64,000 bases of DNA from Anomaloglossus baeobatrachus (GCF_048569485.1 NC_134357.1:336650742-336714741); one strand, 5' to 3'; counted from the first letter of the stretch, positions 1 through 12,299 are shown. Numbers and translations are program-made. The notes: generated by a model not told the origin, from the sequence alone.

Positions 1-230
1 AGAGGAGACAGGACAGGCTTGTATGCAGGGCCGGTATTTAGGGGGAAGGGGAGAAAAACTGGGCAATTTCTCAGGACACTCACTCACTTAGGGGCGCCCA
101 CCGTTTCTATTCCAAGGTTAAGACTACTTAAGGATCTTTGGTGACATGACAGATATGTTACCATGATGTTACCAAATGTCTTTTAACTGCGGGAGTCTAG
201 AGGAACTAAAGAGGAGACAGGCTGTATGTG
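1..230. other. hAT-like terminus and flanking duplication
   Basis: CAGGGCCGGTATTTAGGGGG at about 27 resembles a hAT-type terminus (CAGGGCCGGATTTAGG class). The motif AGAGGAGACAGG followed by CTGTATG-like bases occurs at the left edge and again near 210-230, so a short insert may be flanked by a duplication. No coding sequence is seen. Confidence 0.3.
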
Positions 231-249
231 TGTGCAGTGTGCGTATTTA

Positions 250-1475
250 CAGTGTGATTATGAAAGATTCATCGGTATATTTCAAAATGTTATTACATGC
301 ACAATAGTGAATGGTACATGTTAACGAACATAAACTCTCCAAGTTTAGCACATAATGTTTATAAATGTTCTATGTGTCTTCTTTTTGTCACATGATACAC
401 ATCAATGCAGTAATCCAGTTTGACCCAAACACGCTGCACCATGTTCCCTGTTGATGGTCATTACAATTGCGGTAATGCAGTCCAGGAGCTGTAAAACGAG
501 TAACGTAAACAATGTCTGTGACGTACCCCAAAGGAAGAAGTCACACACTTAATGATCGGGAGACCTTCGGGGTCATCTGAAGAGTGCTAAGTTAACACCA
601 GTATAGCGCCCAATCCACCAGTTTGGGAGTTCCTTGTTGAGATAGCAATGCATCTGAATGCCAGTGGGGTGGAGCTTTGTCTTGTTGGTAAATTAAGTCA
701 ATTGTCTGTTGTGGAAACATCCATAAATGTAACATATACCCATCTTGGTCCTTTCAGCAAAGAATAAATGTCCGTACACCTTTTTATTAATATTGCACAG
801 AAAACATTTACTTTTTGAGAATCTCTTTCTACAGTGGCATTGGGATTTTCTGTTCACCATATTCGGACATTGTGATGGACCTTTCTGCTTAAGCAGGTTT
901 GCCTCTTCACTGAACACTAACTGGTAAGCAAATATGTCATCTTCCAATGCTGCCTGAAAAAGTTCACAGAATTCGTAATGGATGCCGTGGTGGTCTGCCA
1001 TGAATGTTGCAATAGCTTTATGCATATGGTTTATGGTGCAGTCGCCGTCGTAGAATCTTCTAAACAGCCGGCTGAGGAATGCCAAATTCACAACGTGCGA
1101 TGTGTTGATTTCTGTTGGCTACATGCAAAGGTCTCTCAAACCCTCTTTATGGCTACACCAGAATCTTGTATGCTTATATTGTCGATACCACCACGCTTTG
1201 GTGACCAGTTGGTGGTTACTGTCTTCAGAACGCTCGCTGCACAGTATCAACTCATTTACACTCATACTCTAAAACACAAAATGCTTTCTCTTGCTTAGTC
1301 AACATTTTGGGATCTGACCCACCAAGTCACCGGGTGAGTCACAAGCGAGTCTGCACGCATCGGTTGCAAACTCTGAGATATGACCTTTTGATATGTTATT
1401 ATTACAAAAGGGTGAAATTTATATCTTTTCAGTAATATGAATGCAAAACCTGATGAATCTTTTATAATTACTCTG
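250..1475 (-). mobile_element. DUF4817-type mariner element, near full length, decayed
   Basis: About 1.23 kb between TA dinucleotides (248-249 and 1476-1477). The terminal inverted repeats are CAGTGTGATTATGAAAGATT and, at the other end, CAGAGTAATTATAAAAGATT. On the minus strand the start reads MLTKQEKAFCVLEYE, an N-terminal helix-turn-helix typical of DUF4817-carrying Tc1/mariner transposases. The end resembles VWVKLDYCIDVYHVTKRRH, matching the ELEYRLDVCR-type C-terminus of that group. The longest surviving open piece is 693-1091. Several stops and frameshifts make it inactive. It is the same family as the copy at 40,772-41,799, in the opposite orientation. Confidence 0.75.
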
Positions 1476-1488
1476 TATATGTCTATGT

Positions 1489-1500
1489 GCAGTGTGTGTG

Positions 1501-1544
<44 letters not shown>

Positions 1545-1558
1545 TGTGTGTGTGTGTG
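1489..1558. repeat. (TG)n/(TGCG)n microsatellite
   Basis: About 70 bp of TG repeats with a central block of TGCG repeats. It starts just right of the mariner element. An open frame of His-Thr repeats over it is an artefact. Confidence 0.95.
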
Positions 1559-1635
1559 ATCACATGATTATTTTTGAATAAAAGTTGATTTTTTTTGTTC
1601 AAGAATAAATGTGGATTGTTGTTCATGAAAAGAAA

Positions 1636-1719
1636 ATAAGATATTCCCTGAAAATAAGCCCTAACCAACCTTTCGGAGGAAAATATAATATAAGACCATC
1701 CTATTTTTGGGAAAACACA
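1636..1719. repeat. Short relic of the AAAATAAG-type TA element
   Basis: CTGAAAATAAGCCCTAACC at the left and CTATTTTTGGGAAAACACAG before TA at the right match the ends of the longer element at 17,246-18,058. Only about 85 bp remain, so the middle is lost. Confidence 0.5.
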
Positions 1720-1975
1720 GTATCAGTATACCTGGTTCTGAAAACATAAATATTTTCCAATTTCCTCCCTGTGCAGCTTAGACAGTCTCTATAATCTATT
1801 GCCAGTCTAAGCAAGAGTAGGTAATTACAAAGAGTTGTATTCATGGGAATTTTGACTACAATCAGGCTCAGATTGGACCACAGGAGAACAATTGAATGGT
1901 CCCCTGTGCAGGAGTCGGCCTCCCCACCCCTCTATATGAATGGTATTTAACACAATGCACCTAATTCTCTATATA

Positions 1976-2520
1976 CACCGTGTGCAGAATTATTAGGCAA
2001 GTTGTGTTTTAGAGGATTTTGTTTATTAATGATCAACAACCATGTTCTCAATCAACCCAAAAGACTCATAAATATCAAAGCTTAATATTTTTGGCAGTTG
2101 GAGTGGTTTTTTTAGATTTGGCTATCTTAGGAGGATATCTGTTTGTGCAGGTAATTATTACTGTGCAGAATTATTAGGCAACTTAATACAAACCAAATAT
2201 ATTCGCATCTCACTTGTTTATTTTCACCAGGTAAACCAATATAACTGCACAAAATTTTGAAATAAACATTTCTGACATGCAAAAACAAAACCCCAAAAAA
2301 TTAGTGACCAATATAGCCACCTTCCTTTCTGTTGACACTCAACAGCCTGCCATCCATAGATTCTGTCAGTTGCCTGATCTGTTTACGATAAACATTGCGT
2401 GCAGTAGCCACCACAGCCTCCCAGACACTGCTCCGAGAGGTATACTGTTTTCCCTCCCTGTAGATCTCACATTTTATGAGGGACCACAGGTTCTCTATGG
2501 GGTATTAATCAGGTTTTTAT
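1976..2520 (-). mobile_element. Tc1-like element, 3' part only
   Basis: The left end begins GTGTGCAGAATTATTAGGCA, repeated internally at about 2165, a terminal pattern of one Tc1-like group. Minus-strand translation of 2290-2500 gives transposase-like carboxyl sequence ending in SVNRKVAILVTNF-type residues. The rest is missing; the next element (2538) starts immediately after. Confidence 0.55.
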
Positions 2521-2537
2521 ACTTTATGCAAAATGTA

Positions 2538-4095
2538 TACTGACTAGCAAAAGGGTAAGAATGTTTTGAACATTTGATTTTCAGGCTCCATATCTCACCA
2601 TCCGCTAGAGCTTTGAGTGTGAGACTACCTTAATTTTATAGACAATCACCTTGGCTATCTTATACATAAATTTGACTTGCAAATATTCAACATATGATTA
2701 GTTATACAGATTTTTGTCATGTCACTGCATTGTTACTGTTTTGCTCCAGGTGGTGGGAAAAACGTTTTCCTCAAATACTAGAAATTACAACTTGTTCTGA
2801 CATTCCCTAATAGGTTGATTCCCAAATGAAAGGTCACTGGTTCGAATCGAGGAGCAGACATGAAGAAGATTTCTCAAGAAGAGAGAAACAGCATCATCTA
2901 GCAAATGATGGCAGTCTCATGGCCAACAAAATTGACAAATCTAACCATGTGAGTGCCATGACAGTTGAAACGATGTGAAACAAAGTACTTTCATCCATTG
3001 AAAAGTCAAGAGGTGTACATCCATGCAAAATATCAAAGTCAATAGCTCGGCTCATCACAAAGACTTTCAGTTCTGGCGCAACAAACATGGCAGTGGAGGT
3101 GGCTCGTATGCTTTGTAATAGTGAGGTCACAGATATCCATGCAGGCATCGTCTGACGCATGTTAAATAAGTCTGTAATGGTGATCTGAAAAAAGGTGACG
3201 AAGCCTCGACTTCAGTATTATCATGAGAAATGTTGACTCGAGTTTGCAAAGAAGTACAAAAAGTCGACAGTTGAAGAAAGGAAACGGGTGATTTGGAGCC
3301 CTGAGATGAAATTACTAGTCTGGGTTCAAATGGGTCTGGAAGCAACAAGGGAAAAAGGGGTATCAGATCGAGAAACTGAAGGAACTGTCAAATTCAGTAA
3401 AGGAAGCCTGAAGATATGGGGTTATTTCACAGCCAAAGGCATTGGTTACTTGACCAGGATCAATACTGATATCAATGGTGAGATATTTGTTTGCATCCTA
3501 CAAGACCTACTTCGTACAATCGAGTATTATGGGAATGAAAAGGACGGCATAGTGTTCATGCAGGACAACAACCTGAACCATACATTGAGATTGGCACATA
3601 AATGGTTCAATGACAATGAAGTAAAGGTGCTGATTTTGGCCCAACGGTCCCTAGACCTCAACCCAAGAGATGAAAAAAAGCTGAAAAAGCTTTGTACATA
3701 CCCAAGTGAGTCGACCAGAATGCAGCAACATTGGGAATGTGTAGAAGAGACCTAGGATCAGATTTTGGTCAAGACATGCTTGAATCTGATTGAGAGCATG
3801 CCCAGAAGGATTCAGGCAGTGTTGATAGCCAAAGGTAGACTTACAAAATACTAACAAAATAATAAAAATGTAAATTTAGATTTTTAGTAGCAAAACAGTA
3901 ACAATGCAGGGACATGACAGAATCTTCATAACTAATCATAGGCTAAATAGTTATAAGTCAAATTTATGTATGAGATAACCAAGATGATTGTCTATAAAAT
4001 GATGGTAGTCTCACACTGAAAGCTGTAATTGATGGTGAGATACGGAGCCTGAAAGTCAAAAGTTCAAAATATTGTTACCATTTTGCTTGTCACTG
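2538..4095 (+). mobile_element. Tc1-like transposon with about 220-bp terminal inverted repeats
   Basis: About 1.56 kb between TA dinucleotides. The right end inverts to CAGTGACAAGCAAAATGGTA, and the left is TACTGACTAGCAAAAGGGTA. Similarity of the arms runs inward for about 220 bp, to GTTACTGTTTTGCT on both sides. A degenerate transposase is read forward from about 2861 (MKKISQEERNSI) to about 3854 (VLIAKGRLTKY). It includes LKIWGYFTAKGIGYL and MQDNNLNHT, the decayed second catalytic-Asp motif (normally QDNDPKHT). Multiple stops and frameshifts are present. Long arms place it in the IR/DR style of Tc1 elements. Confidence 0.8.
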
Positions 4096-4448
4096 TATTA
4101 TAAAACCTTTTTCTTTTTTATGTTTCTTATCACCATATTAAAAAACCTTGCAATTTTCAAACTAGTCACACTGCTTAATGTTAGACTTCAACTGCTAGTT
4201 CTTCATGTAGATTTTACCAACAATACACTGTCTCTTTGTATAAAAATTGTAGAGAGTAGGAAGTGTTAATGTATCATAAAAACTAGTAACCAATGTGAAA
4301 ATTGTAACATTTCTGAATTTTCTTTTTATAGATAAGAAGATATTAAAAAACATTAAAAATGTTTTAAAAATACACTGTTTTCACCTGATTTAAACAGTGA
4401 GTTGTTGTCAGATGATACATTGCTTTAATGCATTTTGTGACACTTTTA

Positions 4449-4887
4449 GGCCATGTGCCCACGGGAGCTTTTTGCTGCGAAGTTTGCCGCGGAAAACCTG
4501 CGTATTTTTCTGGATTTTCCAGATAAATCCGCAGGTTCTAGCATGTACAGGCACTCCCCATGTTACCCTATGGGACATGGGGAGTGTCTGTGTGCACGCT
4601 GCGGAAAGTGCGGCTGCGGAATCTCCTGCGGAGATCCCTCAGCCGCACCTACCTGCATGTCAATTATTCATGCGGATTTACTTGCGGAGATCCCGGCCCT
4701 CCGCTATGGAGATAGAGGCCGGGACGTCCGCAGGTAAATCGCGTGAAACTCCGCATGTTTCCCGCAGCTACTCCGCTGGAAACTCGCAGGTAAAAATAGC
4801 TGCGGATGCCGGCGGGCAGCTGCGGGAAACATGCGGCCGTACCTGCGAATATATCCGCAGGTACGAGCGTCCCGTGGGCACATGGCC
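4449..4887. mobile_element. Harbinger-like MITE, 439 bp, TTA target duplication
   Basis: Starts GGCCATGTGCCCACGGGA and ends with its exact inverse TCCCGTGGGCACATGGCC. It is flanked by TTA at 4446-4448 and 4888-4890. The interior is CpG-rich and palindromic, with repeated TGCGGA and CCGCAGG words. It has no transposase. GG...CC ends with a 3-bp TWA duplication are the PIF/Harbinger pattern. The overlapping open frames are palindrome shadows. Confidence 0.75.
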
Positions 4888-5422
4888 TTATGGTGCAAAA
4901 AAGGCAGAAATGATCCAATAGGTCATTTGCTCATAGATGTCTGTTTTTTCTCACCTTTTAGCACTTTGAAAAAGGGACAAGAATAGTGGACTGGGTTAGT
5001 GGGGGGCACGACTGGCACAGTTAGTAAGTTTGAGGCTAGAAACTGGTTCAAAAGGTGGTGTAAATGTACAATTGCTGAAATTAAGACTTGAGGTATTTTA
5101 GGTATTTCAATCATATTTTACAAGCTTTTTATGGTTTGATTAGGATCTTTATTATTTGTTTTTCTACAGAAAAGTGTATTGAAAATTTCTGAAAAATTAC
5201 CATAGTGAAATCATACTTTGTTTGGAAAAAATGACAAAAATCTCAGAAAGAAAGAAAACACAATATGCTATAAAAAAAACCCTCCAAATAACACCTGAGT
5301 CGTCAAACAATTTGCATCAGAAAGCTGACATAAAGCTGTTTGAAATGTTACTTACAACATATTTGTAGACCCAGCATAATTTTAGTCAATTTTGTCTGTT
5401 TTATGTCAGTTAAGACCACTTT

Positions 5423-6331
5423 GTGTACAATTAAAAACATTTAAAAATAGAAAACAGACATTCCCATCACACTTGTCCAATAAATACATAGCATAAATAA
5501 GTCCACATAAAAGGCTCTCTCCCTAAATGCATAATTATTGGTCAGTATACAAAATAATAAGTCTACCCAGACCAAAAGTATAACACTATTAAGTTTGGTG
5601 CCTGTATAGTAACCGGTTATACAATAGCATGGAGAAAGCACCCCTATGTCTAATGGGCCTGCACTGGCTAGCAGCTAGATAAGGCCGGGTACACATATCC
5701 GGCTTTTCGCCGATTTGACGGATGTGGCGCATGGCAGTACAGTATGATACAGTACAGTGGCTGCGCTGCAACTTCCGGGTCACATGCTCCGGTCACATGA
5801 CATCATGTGACCGGCGCTTGTTGTGCTACCAGTTTACTGTATACACTGTGCTGGCGTGCGCCGAATCCGTCAAACCGACGAAAAGCTGGATATGTGTACC
5901 CGGCCTAAGTGATTATATCTGTAGAGTGAAGAAAAAAAAATACCCGACGCGTTACGCCAGTCAAGCTTGCTTCATCAGGGGATTACCATCATGATACTTT
6001 TTACTTGGCTTTTGGCTAGTGTCTGCTTTTTGACACAATTTTTTTTTTCTTCACTCTGCAGACATAATCACTTGTCTAGCTGCTAGCCAGTGCAGGCCCA
6101 TTAGACATAGGGGTGCTTTCTCCATGCTATTGTATAACTGGTTACTATACAGGCACTAAACTTAATAGTGTTATACTTTTGGTCTGGGTAGACTTGTTAT
6201 TTTGTATACTGACCAATAATTATGCATTTAGGGAGAGACCCTGTTATGTGGACTTATTTATGCTATGTATTTATTGGACAAGTGTGATGGGAATGTCTGT
6301 TTTCTATTTTGAAATTTTTTTAATTGTACAC
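5423..6331. repeat. Large inverted repeat (about 260-bp arms)
   Basis: The left arm (5423-5680, continuing at 5909-5935) and the right arm (about 6040-6331) are near-identical in inverse orientation. Both encode the same chance peptide starting MLSPCYCITGYYTGTKLNSV. The centre contains ACGCGTTACGCC and CTTCATCAGGGGATTACC. The left arm has been interrupted by a 223-bp MITE. No coding function is supported. Confidence 0.85.
5683..5905. mobile_element. Harbinger-like MITE inside a palindrome arm, TAA duplication
   Basis: Begins GGCCGGGTACACATATCCGG and ends with the near-inverse TATGTGTACCCGGCC. It is flanked by TAA at 5680-5682 and 5906-5908. The intact opposite arm of the surrounding inverted repeat reads CTAGACAAGTGATTATG without any insert, which independently confirms the insertion point. 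Confidence 0.85.
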
Positions 6332-6524
6332 GGTTTTGCTTTTGCTGATAAAAATAACTTGTATGTTTTTGCACAATCAAGATCCATAATATTATTGCCT
6401 ATATGAAGACAGCTTGGTGCCTTATATCTACTATTTTTTTCGTTGCTCTCTAACAGGTTCAGTACATGGCCCATAGCTGTGAGATATCACTATAGGTGGT
6501 GCCCTGCCCCTCTCCCCTTCTCTA

Positions 6525-7066
6525 GAGGGGGCTTTACACGCAACGACATCGCTAACGAGATGTCATTGGGGTCACGGAATTCGTGACGTACATCCGGCCT
6601 CGTTAGTGATGTCGTTGCGTGTGAAACATACGAACGACCGCTAATGATCAAAATTACTCACCTAATCGTTGTAATCCCAAATATCGTTGATGTTGCAGGA
6701 CGCAGGTTGTTCGTCGTTCCTGAGGCAGCACACATCGCTGCGTGTGACACCGCAGGAATGAGGAACAACACCTTACCTGCGTCCTCCGGCAACGAGGTGG
6801 GCGTCACTTTCTTTCAGCTGCTCTCCGCTCCTCCGCTTCTATTGGACGGCTGCCGTGTGACGTCACTGTGACGCCGCACAAACCGCACCCTTAGAAAGGA
6901 GGCTGTTCGCCGGCCACAGCGACATTGCTAGGAAGGTAAGTATGTGTGACGGGTCCTAGCGATGTTGTGCACCAAGGGCAGCGATTTGCCCGTGACGCAC
7001 AACCGACAGGGGCCGGTGCTTTCACCAGCGACGTCGCTAGCAATGTCGCTGCATGTAAAGCAGCCT
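6525..7066. mobile_element. CpG-rich palindromic MITE, family A, copy 1
   Basis: Starts AGGGGGCTTTACACGCAACG and ends TGCATGTAAAGCAGCCTT. Internal landmarks shared with the copies at 8862 and 28,258 are GGGGTCACGGAATTCGTGAC, the CGTGTGAC blocks and CTTCTATTGG-type words. Self-inverse overall, non-coding. Confidence 0.7.
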
Positions 7067-7069
7067 TTA

Positions 7070-8860
7070 GTTCGGACAACTTTGTGATACCGGTGCCTGG
7101 CGGCTGAAAAACGCCCCTTTCACTGAATCTGGCGCATCCTACTCCAGTGCCACCTGCATCAAGACAGAAATACAAAATGTCAGTCTTGTTGAATGGACCC
7201 TTTAGTTTTAGAGTGTTTTAATATTTTCTAATTAACATACAGCCAACATCTGGCTACAGTATTTTTGCTGTAAAATATGCATAAAATAATTGCTGAAAAA
7301 ACAGCGCACAAATATGTCATTTTTGCAGAAAAACACTTTTGTCAAACAATCCGAAGGCTATAGTAGGAAATTACAGACTTTCCAGGCTGTCTGTCTTTTG
7401 GCACTGTGTGAATACTTCTATGGCTTCTGACTGATGAATGTGTAAATTATTCAGCCTTCTTTGTGATTTGGGGTTTGCTTTCTCTTCTTCCTTCACTGTG
7501 ACTTGTAGCAATAAGTCTTGGAAAGGCATACTAGCAATTATTACCGGATTTTGCTTCTTATCAATGTATCTTATACACAGGGATATTACTTGCTCTGTCT
7601 AATTGATTCTTAGAATAGCCTCATGTTTCTAGGTAACTGGTTCCATATGCCATCAACACTTTATATAATTTGCACTATTTCTCCCAAGACATGCTGTAAA
7701 ATCAGTTACTAATACCCTATGTAGCGTATAGTGCATAAATAGTACTTCTTGGTCCAAAATATAAAAGAAAAACATCCTCCTGTTCATTAGGGAATAGCTT
7801 CTTTAACAGTAACCCAATGAGCAACGTAAATATCTATGTGGCCCTGCATAAAATGGTCAAAGGGTGTAAAACTTGGTTGGTTCCCATTACGTGTGCCACC
7901 GTTATGAAAAATAATTCTAATTTTCTACTCAATATTAGATGAGTGGATTAACTCTGTAGGAAGGAGTGTAATTAGGACATATTTATCACAGTAATACCCT
8001 GATTCACTACTTTTATAGGGGCACTGGTGGATTTCATGTCATGGGATGTACATGGGATACCATGTTAGGGCAAAGGATAAGAGTCCATTTGTGGTCTATG
8101 TTTCCATCACATACCATAGTAAAAAGTTAGAAAATTGAGAAAGATTTTCTCTATTTTTCACAAGTAATCCATATTCATGTTTACTAGATTAAAAATATAT
8201 AAAAGGAACACAAAGACATATGAGTAGAATAACACATAACGAGGCACTGCTAGCAATCTATAGATTCATCACTGTTTCTTCGCATGCCTCTAATTTTACA
8301 TGTAGCCCAGTCATACTTTTTGACGTAAAACCCATTAAAATAAGAAAAGATCAATACACAGAATGTAAATAAGATTTTATGAAATCACTGAAAGTTACAG
8401 TGAACCTGTCAGCTGTACTAGCCCCTGTAAACCACCACCATGTCTCTACTGTACCCTATGTCTGCATTCGAGCAAATGCCCTATTGTGGCTTTGTGACAT
8501 CTATATAATTTTCATGTTCAGTTTTTATTTGCACTTGCGCTATGCAAATGACTCAGGTACAATCTGGTGAGCATGGATTCCTCTGGTTTAGGTCTGCCTC
8601 TTCTCTTGTAAACATGTCAACTTGGGCTTGGCTAGCACTATGTGCAACATTGATATCACCATCAGCTCTTTACAAATCCCAGACATAGGCTTGGCATTTT
8701 GCCTTCCAGGTCAAATGCAAAGAAGCTGAGTTTACGCTCCAGGCCTTCTTTGGCATACCGCACATGTCCTGGGAGATGTGAGATTTGCATGGAGCTGACA
8801 GTGATATGGCTCTTGCAAATCATAAAAACAAAAAACTGACCAGCACCTCCAAACAGACTT
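7070..8860. other. No gene seen; AT-rich, scattered short repeat ends
   Basis: About 1.8 kb without a convincing coding region. GTGAACCTGTCAGCTGTAC at about 8,399 resembles the GGGAACCTGTCA end of the TTAA MITEs but has no partner end. Nothing else is recognised. Confidence 0.4.
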
Positions 8861-8861
8861 A

Positions 8862-9433
8862 AGCGGGCTTTACACGCTACGACATCGCTAATGCAGAGTC
8901 GTTGGGGTCACGGAATTCGTGACGCACATCCGACCGCATTAGCGATGCCGTTGCGTGTGACACCGATAAGCGATTTTGCATCGTTGCAAAAACGTGCAAA
9001 ATCGCTAATCGGTGACATGGGGGTCCATTCTCAAATCTCGTTACTGCAGCAGTAACGAGGTTGTTCCTCGTTCCTGCTGCAGAACACATCGCTGCGTGTG
9101 ACGCCGCAGGAACGAGGAAGCTCCCCTTACCTGCCTCCCGGCCGCTATGCGGAAGGAAGGAGGTGGGCGGGATGTTACGTCCCGCTCAGCTCCGCCCCTC
9201 CGCTGCTATTGGGCGGCGGTTCAGTGACGTCGCTGTGACGCCGCACGGACCGCCCCCTTAGAAAGGAGGCGGTTCGCCCGTCACAGCGACGTCGCCGGAC
9301 AGGTATGTATGTGTGAGGGGTCTGGGCGATGTTGTGCGACACGGGCAGCGATTTGCCCGTGTCGCGCAACAGATGGGGGCGGGTACCCACACTAGCGATA
9401 TCGGGACCGATATCGCAGTGTGCAAGGTAGCCT
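8862..9433. mobile_element. CpG-rich palindromic MITE, family A, copy 2 (TTA duplication)
   Basis: Starts AGCGGGCTTTACACGCTACG and ends GTGTGCAAGGTAGCCT, flanked by TTA at 8859-8861 and 9434-9436. It is the most complete copy of the family (572 bp). Several nested inverted repeats occur, for example around AGCGATTTTGCATCG and around CTGCAGCAGTAACGAGG. No transposase. Confidence 0.75.
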
Positions 9434-9789
9434 TTAGGCTGCGGTCCGAAAAAAACGGTCCTTTTTTTTCCACCGATGCATCCGTGTAACATCCGTGTGA
9501 CAACTGCATTGGTTCCATTCCATTCCGCATGGTACTGTGCCATCCATGTGACTAAGGAGGATTACATACATGGCTAAGATTTCTGGCCAGATGCTCATCC
9601 CTATATAAAGTCTATGGGGAGCAGAATCCGGTGCAAAGGGGTAGGAGCAAATGCTATATACTCACCACTCATCGGTGCAGCTCACACTGCTCCCGCAGCT
9701 GCTCTTTCTTTTTCTGCTTCACTGGCTCACCGGTGTCTGTGATTGGTTGCAGTCAGATGTGCCCCCATGCAACCAATCACAGCTGACAG

Positions 9790-12020
9790 TGGGTGGGTCT
9801 ATATCGTTAAGTAAAATAAATAAATAATTTTAAAAAAAGGCATGCGGTCCTCCCCAATTTTGATACCCAGCCAAGATAAAGCTTCACAGTTGGTGGCTGG
9901 TATTCTCAAGCTGGGGAGACCCCCATTATTGTGAGCCCCATAGCACAAAAATATCAGCCAGCAGACGCCCGGAATTGCTGCATCCATTAGATACGACAGG
10001 CCTGGGACTTTACCCAGCTTTTCCCAACTGCTCTAGTGCAGTGGCAATCGGGTTAATAAAGAGATAATATTAGCCCATCGCTGCCACTAAGTCCTAGATT
10101 AGTAATGGCAGGTATCTATGAGACACCCCCATCACTAATCTGTAAGAGAAAGTAAATTATTATTATTATTTATTATTATAGCGCCATTTATTCCTTGCCT
10201 CTTTACATTTGAAAGGGGTATACATAATAGGGACAAGTACAATAATCATAAACAATACAAGGCACAGACAGGTACAAGAGGAGAGAGGTCCCTGCCCGCG
10301 AGGACACAATCTACAAGGGCTGGGTGAGAATACAGTAGATGAGGGTAGAGCTGGTGGTGCGGCGCTATATCAGACTGAGGGTTACGGCAGGTTGTAGGCT
10401 TGTCAGAAGAGGTGGGTCTTCAGGTTCCTTGTGAAGCTTGTCAAGGTAAGCGAGAGTCTGATATGTTGTGGCAGAGCATTCCAGAGTATAAGGGAGGCAC
10501 GGGAGAAATCTTGGATGAGATGGTGGGAAAAGGAAATGAGAGAGGAGTAGAGAAGGAGACCTTGTGAGAATCGAAGTTTATGTGCAGGTAAGTACCGGGA
10601 GACTAAGTCACAGATGTAGGGAGGAGACAGGTTGTGGATGGCTTTGTAGGTCATGGTTGGGGTTTTGAACTAGAGTCGCTGGGCAATGGGAAGCCAGTGA
10701 AGGGATTGGCAGAGTGGAGAGGTCGGGGAGCAGCAGGGGGGACAGGTTGGATTAGTCGGGCAGCATAGTTTAGAAGAGATTGTAGGGGTGCAAGACTGTT
10801 ATACGCTAGGCCACAGAGCTGGAGGTTGCAATAATCCAGGCGGGAGATAATAAGGGCATGTACTAGGGTTTTTGCAGCTTCTTGGGAAAGGAATGTACGG
10901 ATCCGGGATATATTTTTGAGTTGGAAGTGGCAGGAGGTGAATAGGGCTTGGATGTGTGGCTTTAAAGAAAGATCAGAGTCTTTAGTTACTCCCAGGCAGC
11001 GAGCACGTGGGACTGGGGAAAGTGAGCAGCCATTGACATTGATGGATAGGTCCATAGGTGGGGGGGGGGGTTGAGTGAGGAGGAGGAAGGATAATGAATT
11101 CTGTTTTGTCCATGTTCAGTTTTAGGAATCGAGCAGAGAAAAAGGATGAAATAGTACACAGACATTGTGGGATTCTGGTTAGTAAGGAAGTGATGTCAGC
11201 TCCAGAGATGTAGATGTGTATCATCAGCGTAGAGGTGATACTGAAAGCCGTGGGACTCCATGAGCTGTCCCAGGCTGAAGGTGTGGATGGAGAACTGCAG
11301 GGGTCCAAGAACTGAACCTTGGGGGACACCGACAGATAGGGGGCGAGATGAGGAAGTGGTATGAGAGTGGGAGACGCTGAAAGTTTGGTCGGTTAAGTAT
11401 GAGGAGATACAGGATAGTGCCAAGTCTGTGATACCCAGAGATGAGAGAAATTGTAGTAGACGGGAATGGTCTACTGTGTCAAAGGCAGAGGACAGGTCCA
11501 GGAGGAGGACGACAGAGTAGTGTCGCTTGGCTTTGGTGGTTAGTAGGTCATCGCTAACTAATATACACACAATAATAAACACAAACACCTAAAAAAATGT
11601 TTTATTTGAAATAACGGACAAAAAGCACCCTCTTTCACCACTTTATTAACCCCAAAACAACCCTCCAGGTCCGACAAAATTCACACGATGTCCCACAGCA
11701 CTTCCAGCACTGCTTCATCTGAATTTCACAGCGAGAGCCATTGAACATGACCGCCTGCTGTGAGATTCAAGTTGCAAGTGAAGTGAGCCACCTGGTCAGC
11801 GGAGATGTCATTCAGATGATTTCTGGTTACCAGTGAAGACTCCAGCTGTGACTGTACATCACCTGAGCGACGTCACCGCTAGTCACAGCCCACGATACTG
11901 GATGTGAGAACGCGGCGGATCATGGAACTCAGTGACGAGCGCTGAGATCATGAGTTCAGTGGAGCTCACATCACAGCAGGTAATGAACTTAGCTAACCTC
12001 ATGATGTCGGAGTTTGTCAT
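9790..12020. repeat. Long non-coding repeat unit I, split by a LINE
   Basis: The unit starts with an A/T-rich run and GCGGTCCTCCCCAATTTTGA near 9,843, then GCCAAGATAAAG, CATCCATTAGAT and GACAGGCCTGGGAC. It resumes after the LINE at about 11,562 with TTTTATTTGAAATAACGGAC and ends near GCAGGTAATGAACTTAGC (about 11,978). A second unit with the same order of landmarks follows at 12,300-13,100. No conserved frame is seen. Confidence 0.6.
10160..11562 (-). mobile_element. 5'-truncated LINE (L2/CR1-like), decayed
   Basis: The minus strand encodes reverse transcriptase pieces in shifting frames: [17 protein letters not shown] (motif A), [14 protein letters not shown] (motif B), [12 protein letters not shown] (catalytic YADD), FFSARFLKLNMDKTEF, then FLSQEAAKTLVHALIISRLD and MTYKAIHNLSPPYI. 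The 3' end carries GGAATAAATGGCGCTATAAT followed by an AAT-rich tail. About 1.4 kb remains, with at least three frame changes, so it cannot make an enzyme. It sits inside repeat unit I. A short 3' end of the same family lies at 45,655-45,825. Confidence 0.85.
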
Positions 12021-12299
12021 AGATAGATGAGAAAGACATATTTAATGTTCCACTCGCCTGCATTTTGTAATCTTGTACCCTTTAGTGCCTTTCATGTGGC
12101 ACTAAAGGGTGTTTAGCCTGTACTTAGCCAAAAAATAAATAAGTAAACAAAATGATGTGGTGTCCCCCCTATTTTTTGTAGCCAGCTAGAGTAAAGCAGA
12201 TGGCTGCAGCTTGCAAACCACAGCTGCCAGCTTTACCTTGGCTGGTAATCTAAAACAGAGGGCACCCCACGCTGTTATTTTAAATTAAATAATAATTTA

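Noticed and set aside
1483-1668. His-Thr repeat frame
   Set aside because: Translation of a TG/TGCG microsatellite.
4397-4921. Overlapping open frames on both strands, up to 174 codons
   Set aside because: They cover a palindromic Harbinger-like MITE; frames on both strands mirror one another.
5441-6406. Two near-identical peptides starting MLSPCYCITGYYTG on opposite strands, suggesting a duplicated small membrane protein
   Set aside because: They are the two arms of one inverted repeat. The match is at DNA level and one arm is interrupted by a MITE; no gene signals.
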